From CAZQSL01 sp964595945 (GTDB taxonomy: Bacteria > UBP15 > UBA6099 > JAJRTR01): a DNA stretch of 64,000 bases. The translations under genes were made by a program, and so were the position numbers. The notes beneath the pieces were generated by a model. The model saw nothing but the letters and a program-made list of their open reading frames with translations. It was not told the DNA's origin and did not search any database. Positions 1 to 8,493 of the stretch are shown here, piece after piece. The first letter of the stretch is position 1, and each line of letters begins with the position of its first letter. The stretch spans positions 48,798 to 112,797 of the forward strand of contig CAZQSL010000001.1 of NCBI GenBank assembly GCA_964595945.1. Direction: 5' to 3'.

Positions 1-1160
1 GTGGCGGCTGCAACGCGGTCAACCGCATGATCGATGTTGGCGTCGGCGGTGTTGACTTCATCGTCGTCAACACAGACGCTCAGGTGCTCATTGACAGCAA
101 GGCGGCACACAAGCTCCAGATCGGCGGAAAACTCACTCGCGGCCTTGGCGCCGGCGCCGACCCCGAAGTCGGCAAACAGGCTGCCGAAGCGAGCGTAAGT
201 GAAATCGAAACATCGCTCGAAGGATCCGACATGGTATTCGTCACCTCCGGCATGGGCGGCGGCACCGGTACAGGGGCATCTCCCATAGTTGCGCGCATCG
301 CACGCAAACTCGGCGCTCTCACTGTAGGTGTCGTCACAAAGCCCTTCGCCTTCGAGGGTAAACGCCGCATGGCTTTCGCCGAACGCGGCATCGAAGCTCT
401 CGCCGCCGAGGTCGACACCCTCATCGTCATCCCCAATGACAAGCTGCTCGACATCATCAGTCCTGGCACATCGCTCGTCGAAGCTTTCAGGAGCGCCGAC
501 GACGTGCTCCGCCAGGGCGTGCAGGGCATTTCCGATCTCATTACAAAACCCGGTCTTATCAACCTCGACTATGCCGATGTCAAAACCATTATGAAAGACG
601 CCGGCTCCGCTCTTGTCGGCATCGGCATGGCTTCCGGCGATGACCGCGCCAATCTCGCCGCGCAGCAGGCCATCTCATGTCCGCTGCTCGAAACTTCCAT
701 CGAAGGCGCCCGCGGCATTCTTATGAATATCACCGGTGGCTCAGACATGAGTCTTCTCGAAGTCCACACCATCGCCCAGGTCATCAACACCGCCGCCTCC
801 GAAGACGCCAATATCATCTTCGGCGCCGTCGTAGACGAAAAACTCAAGGACGAAATCAGCGTCACTGTCATCGCCACCGGCTTCGGCTCGGCCTCCTATT
901 CGACAAAAAAGGTTTTCGCCCCTACAGTCGTCGCGCACAAACCCCAGGAGATCGTGTTTTCCAAACCCCTCCGCGACAGAATCCCCGAACCACCGCAACC
1001 GAAAACCCCTGTCGACGAAGTTGACACCGTCCGCGACGAGCCGGCACCCGCGCCGGCCGCTGCTCCCGAGCCCAAGTCCGAACCTCTCCCGCACACCCCT
1101 TCCGGCGACGAGCTCGATATCCCTTCATTCCTTCGCAACCGCAAGAAGAAAGACGACTGA
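1..1160 (+). CDS. ftsZ: Cell division protein FtsZ (5' end cut by window edge)
   Basis: FtsZ is the tubulin-like GTPase that polymerises at midcell to form the Z-ring. The frame is open from base 3 and begins with GGCNAVNRM, the first nucleotide-binding loop of the family, so only about 15-20 N-terminal residues lie outside the window; 385 residues are visible. The tubulin signature GGGTGTG is near visible residue 83. A T7-loop-like segment NLDYADVKTIM is near residue 188. The tail is a Pro/Glu-rich linker ending in DIPSFLRNRKKKDD, the conserved C-terminal peptide that binds membrane tethers such as SepF or FtsA. A sepF gene lies 2.5 kb downstream on the same strand, so SepF is the likely partner here. 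The next gene starts 17 bases after the stop, consistent with one transcript. Identification is secure. Confidence 0.98.
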   Translation, partial: GGCNAVNRMIDVGVGGVDFIVVNTDAQVLIDSKAAHKLQIGGKLTRGLGAGADPEVGKQAAEASVSEIETSLEGSDMVFVTSGMGGGTGTGASPIVARIARKLGALTVGVVTKPFAFEGKRRMAFAERGIEALAAEVDTLIVIPNDKLLDIISPGTSLVEAFRSADDVLRQGVQGISDLITKPGLINLDYADVKTIMKDAGSALVGIGMASGDDRANLAAQQAISCPLLETSIEGARGILMNITGGSDMSLLEVHTIAQVINTAASEDANIIFGAVVDEKLKDEISVTVIATGFGSASYSTKKVFAPTVVAHKPQEIVFSKPLRDRIPEPPQPKTPVDEVDTVRDEPAPAPAAAPEPKSEPLPHTPSGDELDIPSFLRNRKKKDD

Positions 1161-1176
1161 TCACTGGGCGGCCCCG

Positions 1177-2805
1177 ATGCGCGAGTCTCATCTCTACGAA
1201 AACACATCGGGCGCCTCCCCGGAAGCAGCGGCTCTCAAAGTAGCCATCTGCTTCCCAGGCAACTACAGGGTGGGCATGGCAAACCTCGGATTTCTCTGGG
1301 TGCGCCATCTCGCCAATTCCATGCAGGAGGTTCGCTGCGACCGGTTCTTTATGACTGACCGGCAACTTAATAAAAAAACGGCCCTCTTTTCGCCCGATTC
1401 CCACATGACACTCGCCGACTACGATGTCGTGGCGTTTGCCCTGCCCTACGAACCCGGCTATCTGAATGTCCCGGCAATGCTCGACGCTGGCGGCATCCCG
1501 GCGCTGGCGTCCACACGTTCGCGTCTGCCACTCGTGGTCGCAGGCGGCATGGCAGTCAGCGCCAATCCCGAGCCCATGTCCGCAATCCTCGATGCCGTCC
1601 TCATCGGCGAGGCCGAGGGAGCGTGGCAGATGCTGCTCGAAAAGTGCATGGACTACATCACAGGCGGCGCCAGAAAAGCACGTCGCGGACGGCCTTCCGA
1701 ATCTTTTTTTCGCGCGCTCGCGTCCGAAGGCCCGTTCTATGTCCCGTCGCTGTATGACTACGCATTCGACGGAAAAGGTATTACTGAAATCACCGACATA
1801 GATGGTGGGCCGCCACTCGTGATCGAGTCCAATTATGCCACACGCATCGACGCCGCACATTCGCCCCTGATCACCGACGGATCGGCGTTCCCGGGCATGT
1901 TCCTCGCAGAGCTCACACGTGGGTGCCCCCACAGGTGCCGCTTCTGCCTCGCGGGCCACACGGGCGGAAAATTCCGCATCGCCGAAGGCGCCGCTGACGC
2001 AGTCGCACTTTCAAGGGGAAAGGCAAACGGCATCGGACTCATCGGCACCGCGTTCACGCGATCGCCCGACACACGCGCAATATGTGCTTTCGCCGTCGAA
2101 AACGGTATGCGCGTTTCGTTTTCATCTGTGCGTCTCGATGCCGGCACGACCGCCCTCATGCGTGAATTTTCCCAAGCGGTCTCGATGGATACTGTCACGA
2201 TCGCTCCTGAGACGGCTACCGACCGCCTCGGCGCCATTGTCGGTAAAAACATTTTCGCCGAGATGGAATCATTCGCCGACGCCGCCAGAGAAGCTGGCGT
2301 CAAACGGGTGCGCATGTACTACCTGATCGGAGTGCCGGGAGAAACGGACGGCGATGTGGCTGCCATCGCTGCCCACGCAAAGTCGTTCGGCGTGAAATCC
2401 GGTTGCGAGGTCATGGTGAGTGCTACTCCGCTGATCCCAAAGCCGATGACGCCGATGCAATGGTTCGCTTTCGCTGACGTTGGCGACCTGAAAAGAAAGC
2501 GAAAACTGCTAAAGAACACTGCTCGTAAAGAAGGGCTCGAAGTGAAAGTCGAGGGACTCGCCGAATCATTCACGCAAGCGGTGCTCGCCCGCGGCGACCG
2601 TCGCCTTTCGCCCCTGATCGCGGCTTGCGCGGACAGTCGGCACGAACCTTTTGAAAATATGATCGCAGCGGCAGGACTCGACGCCTCGTACTGGACACGC
2701 GCTCTGCCGCTTGAGGCGATGCTGCCGTGGAGCACCGTAAGATATGGCCTCGCTGCTGAAGAACTTGAAAAAATATACATGGATACACTCGCAGCCGTGA
2801 AATGA
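1177..2805 (+). CDS. B12-binding-domain-type radical SAM protein (TIGR03960-like)
   Basis: The protein has 542 residues. The N-terminal ~200 residues resemble the cobalamin-binding-like domain of this radical SAM family (VAICFPGNYRVGMANLGF near the start). A radical SAM cluster motif CPHRCRFC (C-x3-C-x2-C) sits near residue 250 and would bind the [4Fe-4S] cluster that cleaves S-adenosylmethionine. Family members often lie beside division or RNA-modification genes, but their substrate is not established, so no reaction is assigned. The frame is open upstream into ftsZ; I chose ATG 1177 because the protein family begins about there and the codon follows the ftsZ stop. Its stop overlaps the region where yggS begins, suggesting translational coupling. 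The family call is confident; the function is unknown. Confidence 0.88.
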   Translation: MRESHLYENTSGASPEAAALKVAICFPGNYRVGMANLGFLWVRHLANSMQEVRCDRFFMTDRQLNKKTALFSPDSHMTLADYDVVAFALPYEPGYLNVPAMLDAGGIPALASTRSRLPLVVAGGMAVSANPEPMSAILDAVLIGEAEGAWQMLLEKCMDYITGGARKARRGRPSESFFRALASEGPFYVPSLYDYAFDGKGITEITDIDGGPPLVIESNYATRIDAAHSPLITDGSAFPGMFLAELTRGCPHRCRFCLAGHTGGKFRIAEGAADAVALSRGKANGIGLIGTAFTRSPDTRAICAFAVENGMRVSFSSVRLDAGTTALMREFSQAVSMDTVTIAPETATDRLGAIVGKNIFAEMESFADAAREAGVKRVRMYYLIGVPGETDGDVAAIAAHAKSFGVKSGCEVMVSATPLIPKPMTPMQWFAFADVGDLKRKRKLLKNTARKEGLEVKVEGLAESFTQAVLARGDRRLSPLIAACADSRHEPFENMIAAAGLDASYWTRALPLEAMLPWSTVRYGLAAEELEKIYMDTLAAVK

Positions 2806-2825
2806 CTGCTGTGGAGATGATGAAA

Positions 2826-3509
2826 ATGAAAAATATAATTGCTGGAAACATCAACAGAATACTCGAAGACGTAGCTGATACTGCCGCGCGCTGCGGCAGG
2901 AGTGCCGGCGAGATCACTCTCGTGGCAGTGACAAAAATGCGCAGCGAGGATGAAGTCATCGCCGTTATGGATGCAGGTATTACAAACATCGGCGAGAACC
3001 GCGTGAAAGATGCGTCTGAAAAAGCGCATGTCATCCGCGAAGGTGTGACGTTCAGACTGATCGGGCACCTCCAGACCAACAAGGCGGCGCTGGCGGTCAG
3101 GATTTTTGACAAGATAGATTCGGTGGACACAGTGCGGCTCGCGGAAATCATTTCGGAGGAAGCTCTGAAAAAGGGCCGCGGCCCCCTTGAAATACTTGTG
3201 CAGGTGAATAGCTCGGGCGAGGAAAGCAAGTCGGGATTTGAGCCGCAGGAAACCGCAGATGCAGTGGCGGCAATCGCCCTGCTGCCCGGACTGTCAGTAA
3301 AGGGACTTATGACAATCGGCCCGCTTACATGGGACGAAATTGAAATCAGAAAGTCATTTCAGATGATGAATAGGCTTTTCGACGATATAAAAACCGGCCA
3401 ACCCGGTTTCGACACCCTTTCGATGGGGATGTCCGGAGACTATCGGATAGCCATCGAAGAAGGCGCGACCATGATAAGGGTCGGCAGCGCGATTTTCGAA
3501 AGGAGGTGA
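2826..3509 (+). CDS. yggS: YggS/PLPBP-family pyridoxal-phosphate homeostasis protein
   Basis: This single-domain alanine-racemase-like barrel protein binds pyridoxal 5'-phosphate and influences PLP and amino-acid balance; no enzymatic reaction is established. The PLP lysine lies in LVAVTKMRS, followed by the family segment GENRVKDA and later LSMGMSGDYRIAIEEGA. Several in-frame starts exist (2802, 2817, 2820, 2826). I chose 2826 because GGAG at 2813-2816 is 9 bases away and because the family's RCGRS motif then lies about 21 residues from the start, as is usual. This gives 227 residues, the family's normal size. The gene sits between the radical SAM gene and sepF, a classic yggS-sepF division-cluster arrangement in Gram-positives and cyanobacteria. 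The identification is strong; the exact start is uncertain. Confidence 0.93.
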   Translation: MKNIIAGNINRILEDVADTAARCGRSAGEITLVAVTKMRSEDEVIAVMDAGITNIGENRVKDASEKAHVIREGVTFRLIGHLQTNKAALAVRIFDKIDSVDTVRLAEIISEEALKKGRGPLEILVQVNSSGEESKSGFEPQETADAVAAIALLPGLSVKGLMTIGPLTWDEIEIRKSFQMMNRLFDDIKTGQPGFDTLSMGMSGDYRIAIEEGATMIRVGSAIFERR

Positions 3510-3631
3510 CGATTTTCGCACAGTGGATTTCCACACCAGCATCATGGCGGCCTTAAGGCCGCATGACCCCTGCATTTGAGAGAATAATACTACAAGTCTC
3601 CCATGAGAGACACGAAAACGGAGGTAACAAA

Positions 3632-4096
3632 GTGTTTGAAGCAATTTCCCAGAACGCGCTCGTAAAAAAGGTGCTTAATTTCATCACGTTCCAGGAAGAT
3701 GACGAACAGGAGCAGGGATACCAGCCAGAAGCGCCGCAGAGCCAGCACACCGCCGCACCCCGCAAGACCGGCAAAGTCCTGCCCTTCACCAACAGCAATC
3801 CTATGGCAGTCGCTGTCAACGACCCGAAATCGATGGAAGACGCCCGCGAAGTCGCGGACAATCTCCGCAGCAATATGGTCGTGCTGATGAACATCTCCAA
3901 GATGGAAAAGGACATGGCGAAAGAAATCCTGTTCTTCCTCAGCGGCGTGGTGTACGCACTCAATGGCGACTCGAAAAAAATCGGCGACGGTGTTTTTCTC
4001 TTCACGCCTCACGGCATCCCGATCCGTGACTTCGAAGCAGTTCAGGCCGAAGCGAAACCCGCACAGAAAAGCAGTCTTTTCATCGAAGAGCTGTGA
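3632..4096 (+). CDS. sepF: Cell division protein SepF
   Basis: SepF is a membrane-associated protein that polymerises and tethers FtsZ to the membrane through the FtsZ C-terminal peptide. The protein has 154 residues. An N-terminal stretch (VFEAISQNALVKKVLNF) is a plausible amphipathic membrane helix, followed by an acidic Gln-rich linker. The C-terminal ~85 residues are the SepF core, with DAREVADNLRSNMVVLMNI and ILFFLSGVVYALNGDSKKIG. The frame is open from 3563, but GTG 3632 has a strong GGAGGT (3620-3625) six bases upstream and matches the family's N-terminus, so it is taken as the start. It lies in the ftsZ-yggS-sepF-proC order. SepF next to LPS-type envelope genes is notable because many LPS diderms tether FtsZ with FtsA instead. 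Confidence 0.95.
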   Translation: MFEAISQNALVKKVLNFITFQEDDEQEQGYQPEAPQSQHTAAPRKTGKVLPFTNSNPMAVAVNDPKSMEDAREVADNLRSNMVVLMNISKMEKDMAKEILFFLSGVVYALNGDSKKIGDGVFLFTPHGIPIRDFEAVQAEAKPAQKSSLFIEEL

Positions 4097-4221
4097 CACG
4101 GCGGCAAATCTCGTGATGAGTCGCGGGGTGATCGACTGATTGCAATGAAATACAGATGACCTGCGCAGACGGTATGCGGTGACGCTCCGTGGGCGTGTGT
4201 GTTTGCGACTGGAAGGAACTT

Positions 4222-5034
4222 ATGAAAATCGGATTTTTCGGTGTAGGGAAAATGGGAGAGATCATACTTGGCGGATTGATCCGCGAGGGCATGTGCGTTG
4301 CGACCGATGTCATGATATTTGACGCCGTGATGGACAAGGCCGATGATGTGTCTGAGGCACTCGGTGTTGTCGCTGCTTCCGATCCGGCTGATGTGGCGCG
4401 CGAATGCGATATGATATTCCTTTGCGTCAAGCCCGATCAATTCGCGAGCCTTGCGAAATCCATCAGGAATGTTCTGAACGTCCGCGATGATAAACCCTGT
4501 TTCGTCAGCATCATGGCCGGTGTGAAAACAGACCGCATCATGGATGCACTCGGGTGGGATGACCTCGCTGTCATCCGCGTGATGCCCAATGTCGCATGCA
4601 CCGTAGGCAGGGGCATGGCAGGCATCGCCGCAAGTGACGAAGCGGAGGACGAAACGAACGAATTCGTCTTTGATCTCTTTGAAAAACTCGGCGGCGCCGT
4701 ATGGGTCAAGGAAAAACAGATGGATGCGGTGACGGCTGTCAGCGGTAGCGGGCCGGCCTATGTGTTTATGTTTATCGAAGCTCTCACCGATGCGGGAGTG
4801 ATGATCGGCCTCGACCGCGCTACTTCACAAAAACTTGCCGTCCGCACCCTTGCGGGCGCTACCGAAATGGTCAACCAGGAGCTTGGCGACACTCTCACTC
4901 TTCGAGCTCAGGTGTCTTCGCCCGGCGGCACAACTGCTGCCGCTACGACAGCCCTCGAAAAATTCGGGTTCAGAAATGCCGTCATCGAAGCCGTCACGGC
5001 TGCCTGGAAAAAATCAATCGAACTTGGTTCGTAA
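4222..5034 (+). CDS. proC: Pyrroline-5-carboxylate reductase (ProC)
   Basis: ProC reduces 1-pyrroline-5-carboxylate to L-proline with NAD(P)H, the last step of proline synthesis, in the cytoplasm. The 270-residue length is typical. The N-terminus carries the Rossmann dinucleotide motif IGFFGVGKMGE. Near residue 175 the family's SGSGPAYVFMFIEALTDAG signature is intact, and the C-terminal VSSPGGTTAAA segment is conserved. I chose ATG 4222 because GGAAGGA lies just upstream and the Rossmann motif then begins at residue 3; the open frame upstream to 4189 is not needed. proC beside yggS and sepF is a common genomic arrangement. A 125-base gap separates it from sepF, with no terminator seen. ftsK follows within 20 bases. 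Confidence 0.96.
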   Translation: MKIGFFGVGKMGEIILGGLIREGMCVATDVMIFDAVMDKADDVSEALGVVAASDPADVARECDMIFLCVKPDQFASLAKSIRNVLNVRDDKPCFVSIMAGVKTDRIMDALGWDDLAVIRVMPNVACTVGRGMAGIAASDEAEDETNEFVFDLFEKLGGAVWVKEKQMDAVTAVSGSGPAYVFMFIEALTDAGVMIGLDRATSQKLAVRTLAGATEMVNQELGDTLTLRAQVSSPGGTTAAATTALEKFGFRNAVIEAVTAAWKKSIELGS

Positions 5035-5053
5035 GAAAAAGGAAGCACTGCAA

Positions 5054-7483
5054 TTGGCTGAAAAGAAACCGGCAAAAAAAACGACCAATGCCTCGAAAAG
5101 CACGGGCAAGGGAAAACCGCGCGCGAAAAAAAATGCCGCGAAAAAGCCTGCTCCCAATAACATGGTGCTGCGCGAAATCCTTGCTATCCTCGTCACGACA
5201 TTCGCGATCCTTTCGGCGATCAGTCTTTTCGTCGGCAAAGACGCAAAGGCGCTGTACGCTATCAGACTCATGTATGCTTCGCTTTTTGGACTGCTGGCAT
5301 TTACGGCACCCTTACTCGAAATCACCGCTGCATTGTGGGTTTTCGCACGCCGGAGAGTACTCGCCCTTTCGATGTTGCACATCGCGATCGTGACTCTGCT
5401 CGCGGGATATGTTATCAATGTCGCCATGCACGCGGACACGATTACCGCATCCGCAAAGGCCGGCGGCCTCATCACGCTTTCGCTCGCATCATTTCTGTCG
5501 TCGCAGATCACCCCGGCAGGTGCTTGGGCAGTGGCAGGCGCGATAGCTCTCATCTACGCGCGGTTCGCGTTCAAGGTCTCGTATATCGAGATCGGGAGAA
5601 AGGCAGCGCCTCATGTAGCCGCCGGTGTCGAAGGCATAAAAAAAGCCGTCGCCGGCGTCGAGGAAACAGCAACTGCAAAAGTGCGCGAAGGCAGCGAAAA
5701 ACGCCGCGAGAAGGCAAAGGAAATCAAAGAGAAAAAAGAAAAGGAAATGGAAGAAAAAGTGCGCCGCCTGCAGGAAGAGGAGGCGCGCAAAATGAGATCG
5801 GCAGACGCTATAATCGCCGAAGCCGAAGAAATCACGCGGGATGCGGCTCCTGCAAGAAAGCCCGATCCCGCGCCGGCTCCACAGGCCGTCCCGCATATCA
5901 CGCATGATGACAGGAAGGAAGAGCAGACTACCCTTTCATTTATGGATGACGATCCCGTCGACGAAATATCTGCGGACATGGCGCTCGAAGAAACACAGAT
6001 CGTCCGCATGGTCGAAGGGGAAGACGGCGAAATGATCGAAATTTCATGGCGGCTGCCAAAACCCGAAGACTGGCTCGACGAAGTCAGGGAAAAAGCCGAA
6101 GCGGTCATGGACAATTCGATGCGCGACAAGCTCGAAGATACCCTCAAGAGTTTTCAGGTGCCAGCCCGCATTTCCAACGTTGTCAAGGGGGCATCGTTCA
6201 CGAGATTTGAGATCGAACTCGAACCCGGCACAAAAGTTAACCGCATCGTCTCTCTCGAAACCGACATCGCGCTCTCTCTCGCCACTGATTCGAAATCGAT
6301 CCGCATCGAGGCCCCGATCCCCGGAAAATCCGCCATCGGCATCGAAGTACCCAATAAAAACAGGGCTGTCGTGCCCATGCGCCACCTCTTCGTGAAACCC
6401 GAATTCGCGCGCAACAACACACCTCTGTCATTCGTACTCGGCGAAGACATCATCGGGCAGGCAGTATTCCCGAGCCTGATCAAGATGCCGCATCTGCTCG
6501 TCGCAGGTTCGACCAATTCGGGTAAAAGCGTGTGTCTCAACTGCATCATTTCGAGCATACTTGCCAAGGAGTCGCCCGACGACATACGTTTTATCATGGT
6601 AGACATGAAGCGTGTCGAACTCACCCCATACGACGGCGTGCCTCACCTGCTCTCGCCCATCATCACCGAGGCGCAGGAAGCCGCGAGCGCGCTCCGCTGG
6701 ATATGTGAGGAGATGGATCGCCGCTATAAACTCTACGCGCAGATGGGCGTGCGCAACATAGACAGCTTCAATGCGAAAATGGAAAATCCCGAAGACAAAA
6801 TGCACCGCATCGTCGTCGTCATCGACGAACTCGCCGACCTGATGATCGTATCATCGCCGGCCATGAATATCGAAAATTATATCTGCCGCATCACGCAGCT
6901 CGCCCGCGCTACGGGCATACACGCAGTACTCGCCACTCAGCGTCCCGACACCAAGGTCATCACCGGCACGATCAAAAACAACATCCCATCTCGTATCGCT
7001 TTCGGCGTCGCCTCGCAGATCGACTCGCGCACGATCATAGATCAGAAGGGCGCGGAGTCACTCCTCGGGCGCGGCGACATGCTCTTTCTGCCATTCGGCT
7101 CCAACAAGCTCGAAAGACTCCAGGGCGCGTACCTTTCTGACAACGAAGTCAACCGACTCGTGGATTTCTGGAAGGCACAAGTGCTCGACCAGTTCGTGTA
7201 TCCGCTAAAATTCGACTCCGTAGACCCCGGCGCAATGGGCGGCGGCGGCAGCGACGAATTCCTCTCCGAAGACGAAAAGCTCTACAAGGCGGCCGTGGAA
7301 ATAGTAGTGACGACAAGTCAGGCGTCGATTTCGATGATACAGCGCCGCCTGCGCATCGGCTACAACCGCGCCGCGCGCCTCGTCGAACAGATGGAAGAAC
7401 GCGGTGTGGTCGGCAGCTACGACGGCAGCCGGCCCCGGGAAGTGCTGCTCACTAATGATCAGTTCCGCTCGGGCGAATATTGA
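5054..7483 (+). CDS. ftsK: DNA translocase FtsK/SpoIIIE
   Basis: FtsK is the septal DNA pump that clears and aligns chromosomes during division. The protein has 809 residues. Lys/Ala-rich basic residues 1-35 precede about four membrane segments (residues ~37-180), then a highly charged Glu/Lys coiled-coil linker (~195-260). The motor domain carries Walker A GSTNSGKS near residue 485 and Walker B VVVIDELADL near 586. The C-terminal winged-helix gamma domain (ISMIQRRLRIGYNRAARLVEQ) that reads chromosome-orienting sequences is complete. The frame is open upstream into proC. TTG 5054 is preferred because GGAAG at 5041-5045 is 8 bases upstream and the basic N-terminus follows; the true start could differ by a few codons. 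A terminator follows at 7604-7630. Confidence 0.95.
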   Translation: MAEKKPAKKTTNASKSTGKGKPRAKKNAAKKPAPNNMVLREILAILVTTFAILSAISLFVGKDAKALYAIRLMYASLFGLLAFTAPLLEITAALWVFARRRVLALSMLHIAIVTLLAGYVINVAMHADTITASAKAGGLITLSLASFLSSQITPAGAWAVAGAIALIYARFAFKVSYIEIGRKAAPHVAAGVEGIKKAVAGVEETATAKVREGSEKRREKAKEIKEKKEKEMEEKVRRLQEEEARKMRSADAIIAEAEEITRDAAPARKPDPAPAPQAVPHITHDDRKEEQTTLSFMDDDPVDEISADMALEETQIVRMVEGEDGEMIEISWRLPKPEDWLDEVREKAEAVMDNSMRDKLEDTLKSFQVPARISNVVKGASFTRFEIELEPGTKVNRIVSLETDIALSLATDSKSIRIEAPIPGKSAIGIEVPNKNRAVVPMRHLFVKPEFARNNTPLSFVLGEDIIGQAVFPSLIKMPHLLVAGSTNSGKSVCLNCIISSILAKESPDDIRFIMVDMKRVELTPYDGVPHLLSPIITEAQEAASALRWICEEMDRRYKLYAQMGVRNIDSFNAKMENPEDKMHRIVVVIDELADLMIVSSPAMNIENYICRITQLARATGIHAVLATQRPDTKVITGTIKNNIPSRIAFGVASQIDSRTIIDQKGAESLLGRGDMLFLPFGSNKLERLQGAYLSDNEVNRLVDFWKAQVLDQFVYPLKFDSVDPGAMGGGGSDEFLSEDEKLYKAAVEIVVTTSQASISMIQRRLRIGYNRAARLVEQMEERGVVGSYDGSRPREVLLTNDQFRSGEY

Positions 7484-7603
7484 ACTTTTCCGACAAACGC
7501 TCCGGACTCTCCGTCAGATTCCGGCTGGCAGACAGGCAGTACCCAAACCAGTTCTCATCTTTACGGGCGATAGCCCGCAAAGTTGCGATCAGTATACCCC
7601 CTG

Positions 7604-7630
7604 AAGCTCCCCACGCGGGAGCTTTTTTTT
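7604..7630 (+). terminator. Rho-independent terminator after ftsK
   Basis: A perfect 8-bp stem, AAGCTCCC (7604-7611) with GGGAGCTT (7617-7624), closes a 5-base loop and is followed by an uninterrupted T-run. It lies 120 bases after the ftsK stop and probably ends the ftsZ-ftsK transcript. Confidence 0.85.
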
Positions 7631-7683
7631 TGCAGGCAGGCATGATACCAGCAGGATAGTTCGGAATGATAAAAACTGCTACA

Positions 7684-7884
7684 GAATATACTGAATATCA
7701 ATAGAAATTCCCCATCCATTGTCATTGAAGTCTCCCGGGAAAAAACCTTGCTATAGTGAAAACATGTTTGTATTATCCGTATTAATCCGTGTCAGAAAGT
7801 CTTTATTGTTTTCCGATGCTACGCAAGATCATCTCGACAGACCATAACCATACACAGGGGAATTCGATTGATATTTCGTATAAT
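7684..7884. repeat. Intergenic element with imperfect terminal inverted repeats, copy 1
   Basis: This 201-bp block is flanked by imperfect terminal inverted repeats of about 28 bp: ATATACTGAATATCAATAG on the left and CGATTGATATTTCGTATAAT on the right, each bordered inward by a CCCC/GGGG run. A second copy lies at 15661-15885 in the same orientation, with the same ends and several shared internal blocks, for example AGACCATAACCATAC. A solo end lies inverted at 36391-36425. No coding sequence is seen inside. The architecture suggests a small non-autonomous mobile element (MITE-like), but no transposase is present in the window. Confidence 0.7.
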
Positions 7885-7959
7885 CGTCACGGACATCTTT
7901 TCGAAAAGCAGGAATTTCCGGCAGCTGATGCTCGAGCAGCGTCATTACGCCCCCGCTCA

Positions 7960-8208
7960 TCACTTGCGATCTGATGGCATAGTGGGGGGCTGCTGATGGT
8001 GGATGCGGTTGACATCTTTGTGGTGAAAACAGTGGTAGCAGAGCACGCGCGAGACTGCCGGGCGGTTTTGCGCGGTGACAGAATACGAAATCTTCATACA
8101 CGATCGGCAGCAGATACGGTGGCACTCCTCGCAACGGGAGTAGAGGTCGATAGCAAACGATATGCCGCAGATATCGCAGGTCGCGGGAGCGATGCCTTCT
8201 CTGATCAT
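7960..8208 (-). CDS. Small cysteine-rich zinc-finger protein, unknown function
   Basis: This is an 82-residue protein I do not recognise. It contains four closely spaced Cys pairs: CDIC near residue 12, CEEC, CRSC and a later CYHC, with additional His and Cys residues. This resembles a treble-clef/FYVE-like double zinc-binding fold. The frame is open to 8277, but ATG 8208 is preceded by the strong ribosome-binding site GAGGTCA (8211-8217) and begins immediately before the first Cys pair. The gene runs opposite to ftsK and bamA on either side, so it is probably monocistronic. No enzymatic motif is visible; a nucleic-acid or protein-binding role is only a guess. It could be a spurious frame, but the regular CxxC spacing and good start argue that it is real. 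Confidence 0.6.
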   Translation of the reverse strand: MIREGIAPATCDICGISFAIDLYSRCEECHRICCRSCMKISYSVTAQNRPAVSRVLCYHCFHHKDVNRIHHQQPPTMPSDRK

Positions 8209-8422
8209 GTTGACCTCATTTCCGATACCGGTATTCCGGCAAAAATGATAGTGTAGCGCAATCATGTCTGATGTCAATGATCAAGGTGCCGCGAGGAAAT
8301 CCGGCCGCGCGAAAAACTTTATTCATCCCAGCGTCATCATCCACCCGCGACTGTCCAATCTCATATCAGTATCGCCAGGTAAGCGTAGATACAGGCCGTT
8401 AGGGAGATGTTTTGAAATGCCA

Positions 8423-8452
8423 TTGATTAAATGTAGAACTAATTCCAATAAT
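8423..8452 (+). promoter_or_regulatory. Putative sigma70-type promoter of bamA operon
   Basis: TTGATT (8423-8428) and AATAAT (8447-8452) are separated by 18 bases in an AT-rich stretch upstream of bamA. The strong ribosome-binding site GGAGGAG lies just before ATG 8494. Weak motifs, so only tentative. Confidence 0.35.
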
Positions 8453-8493
8453 ATATTAGAATGTGTCTGTTTATACGCTATTGGAGGAGATAG

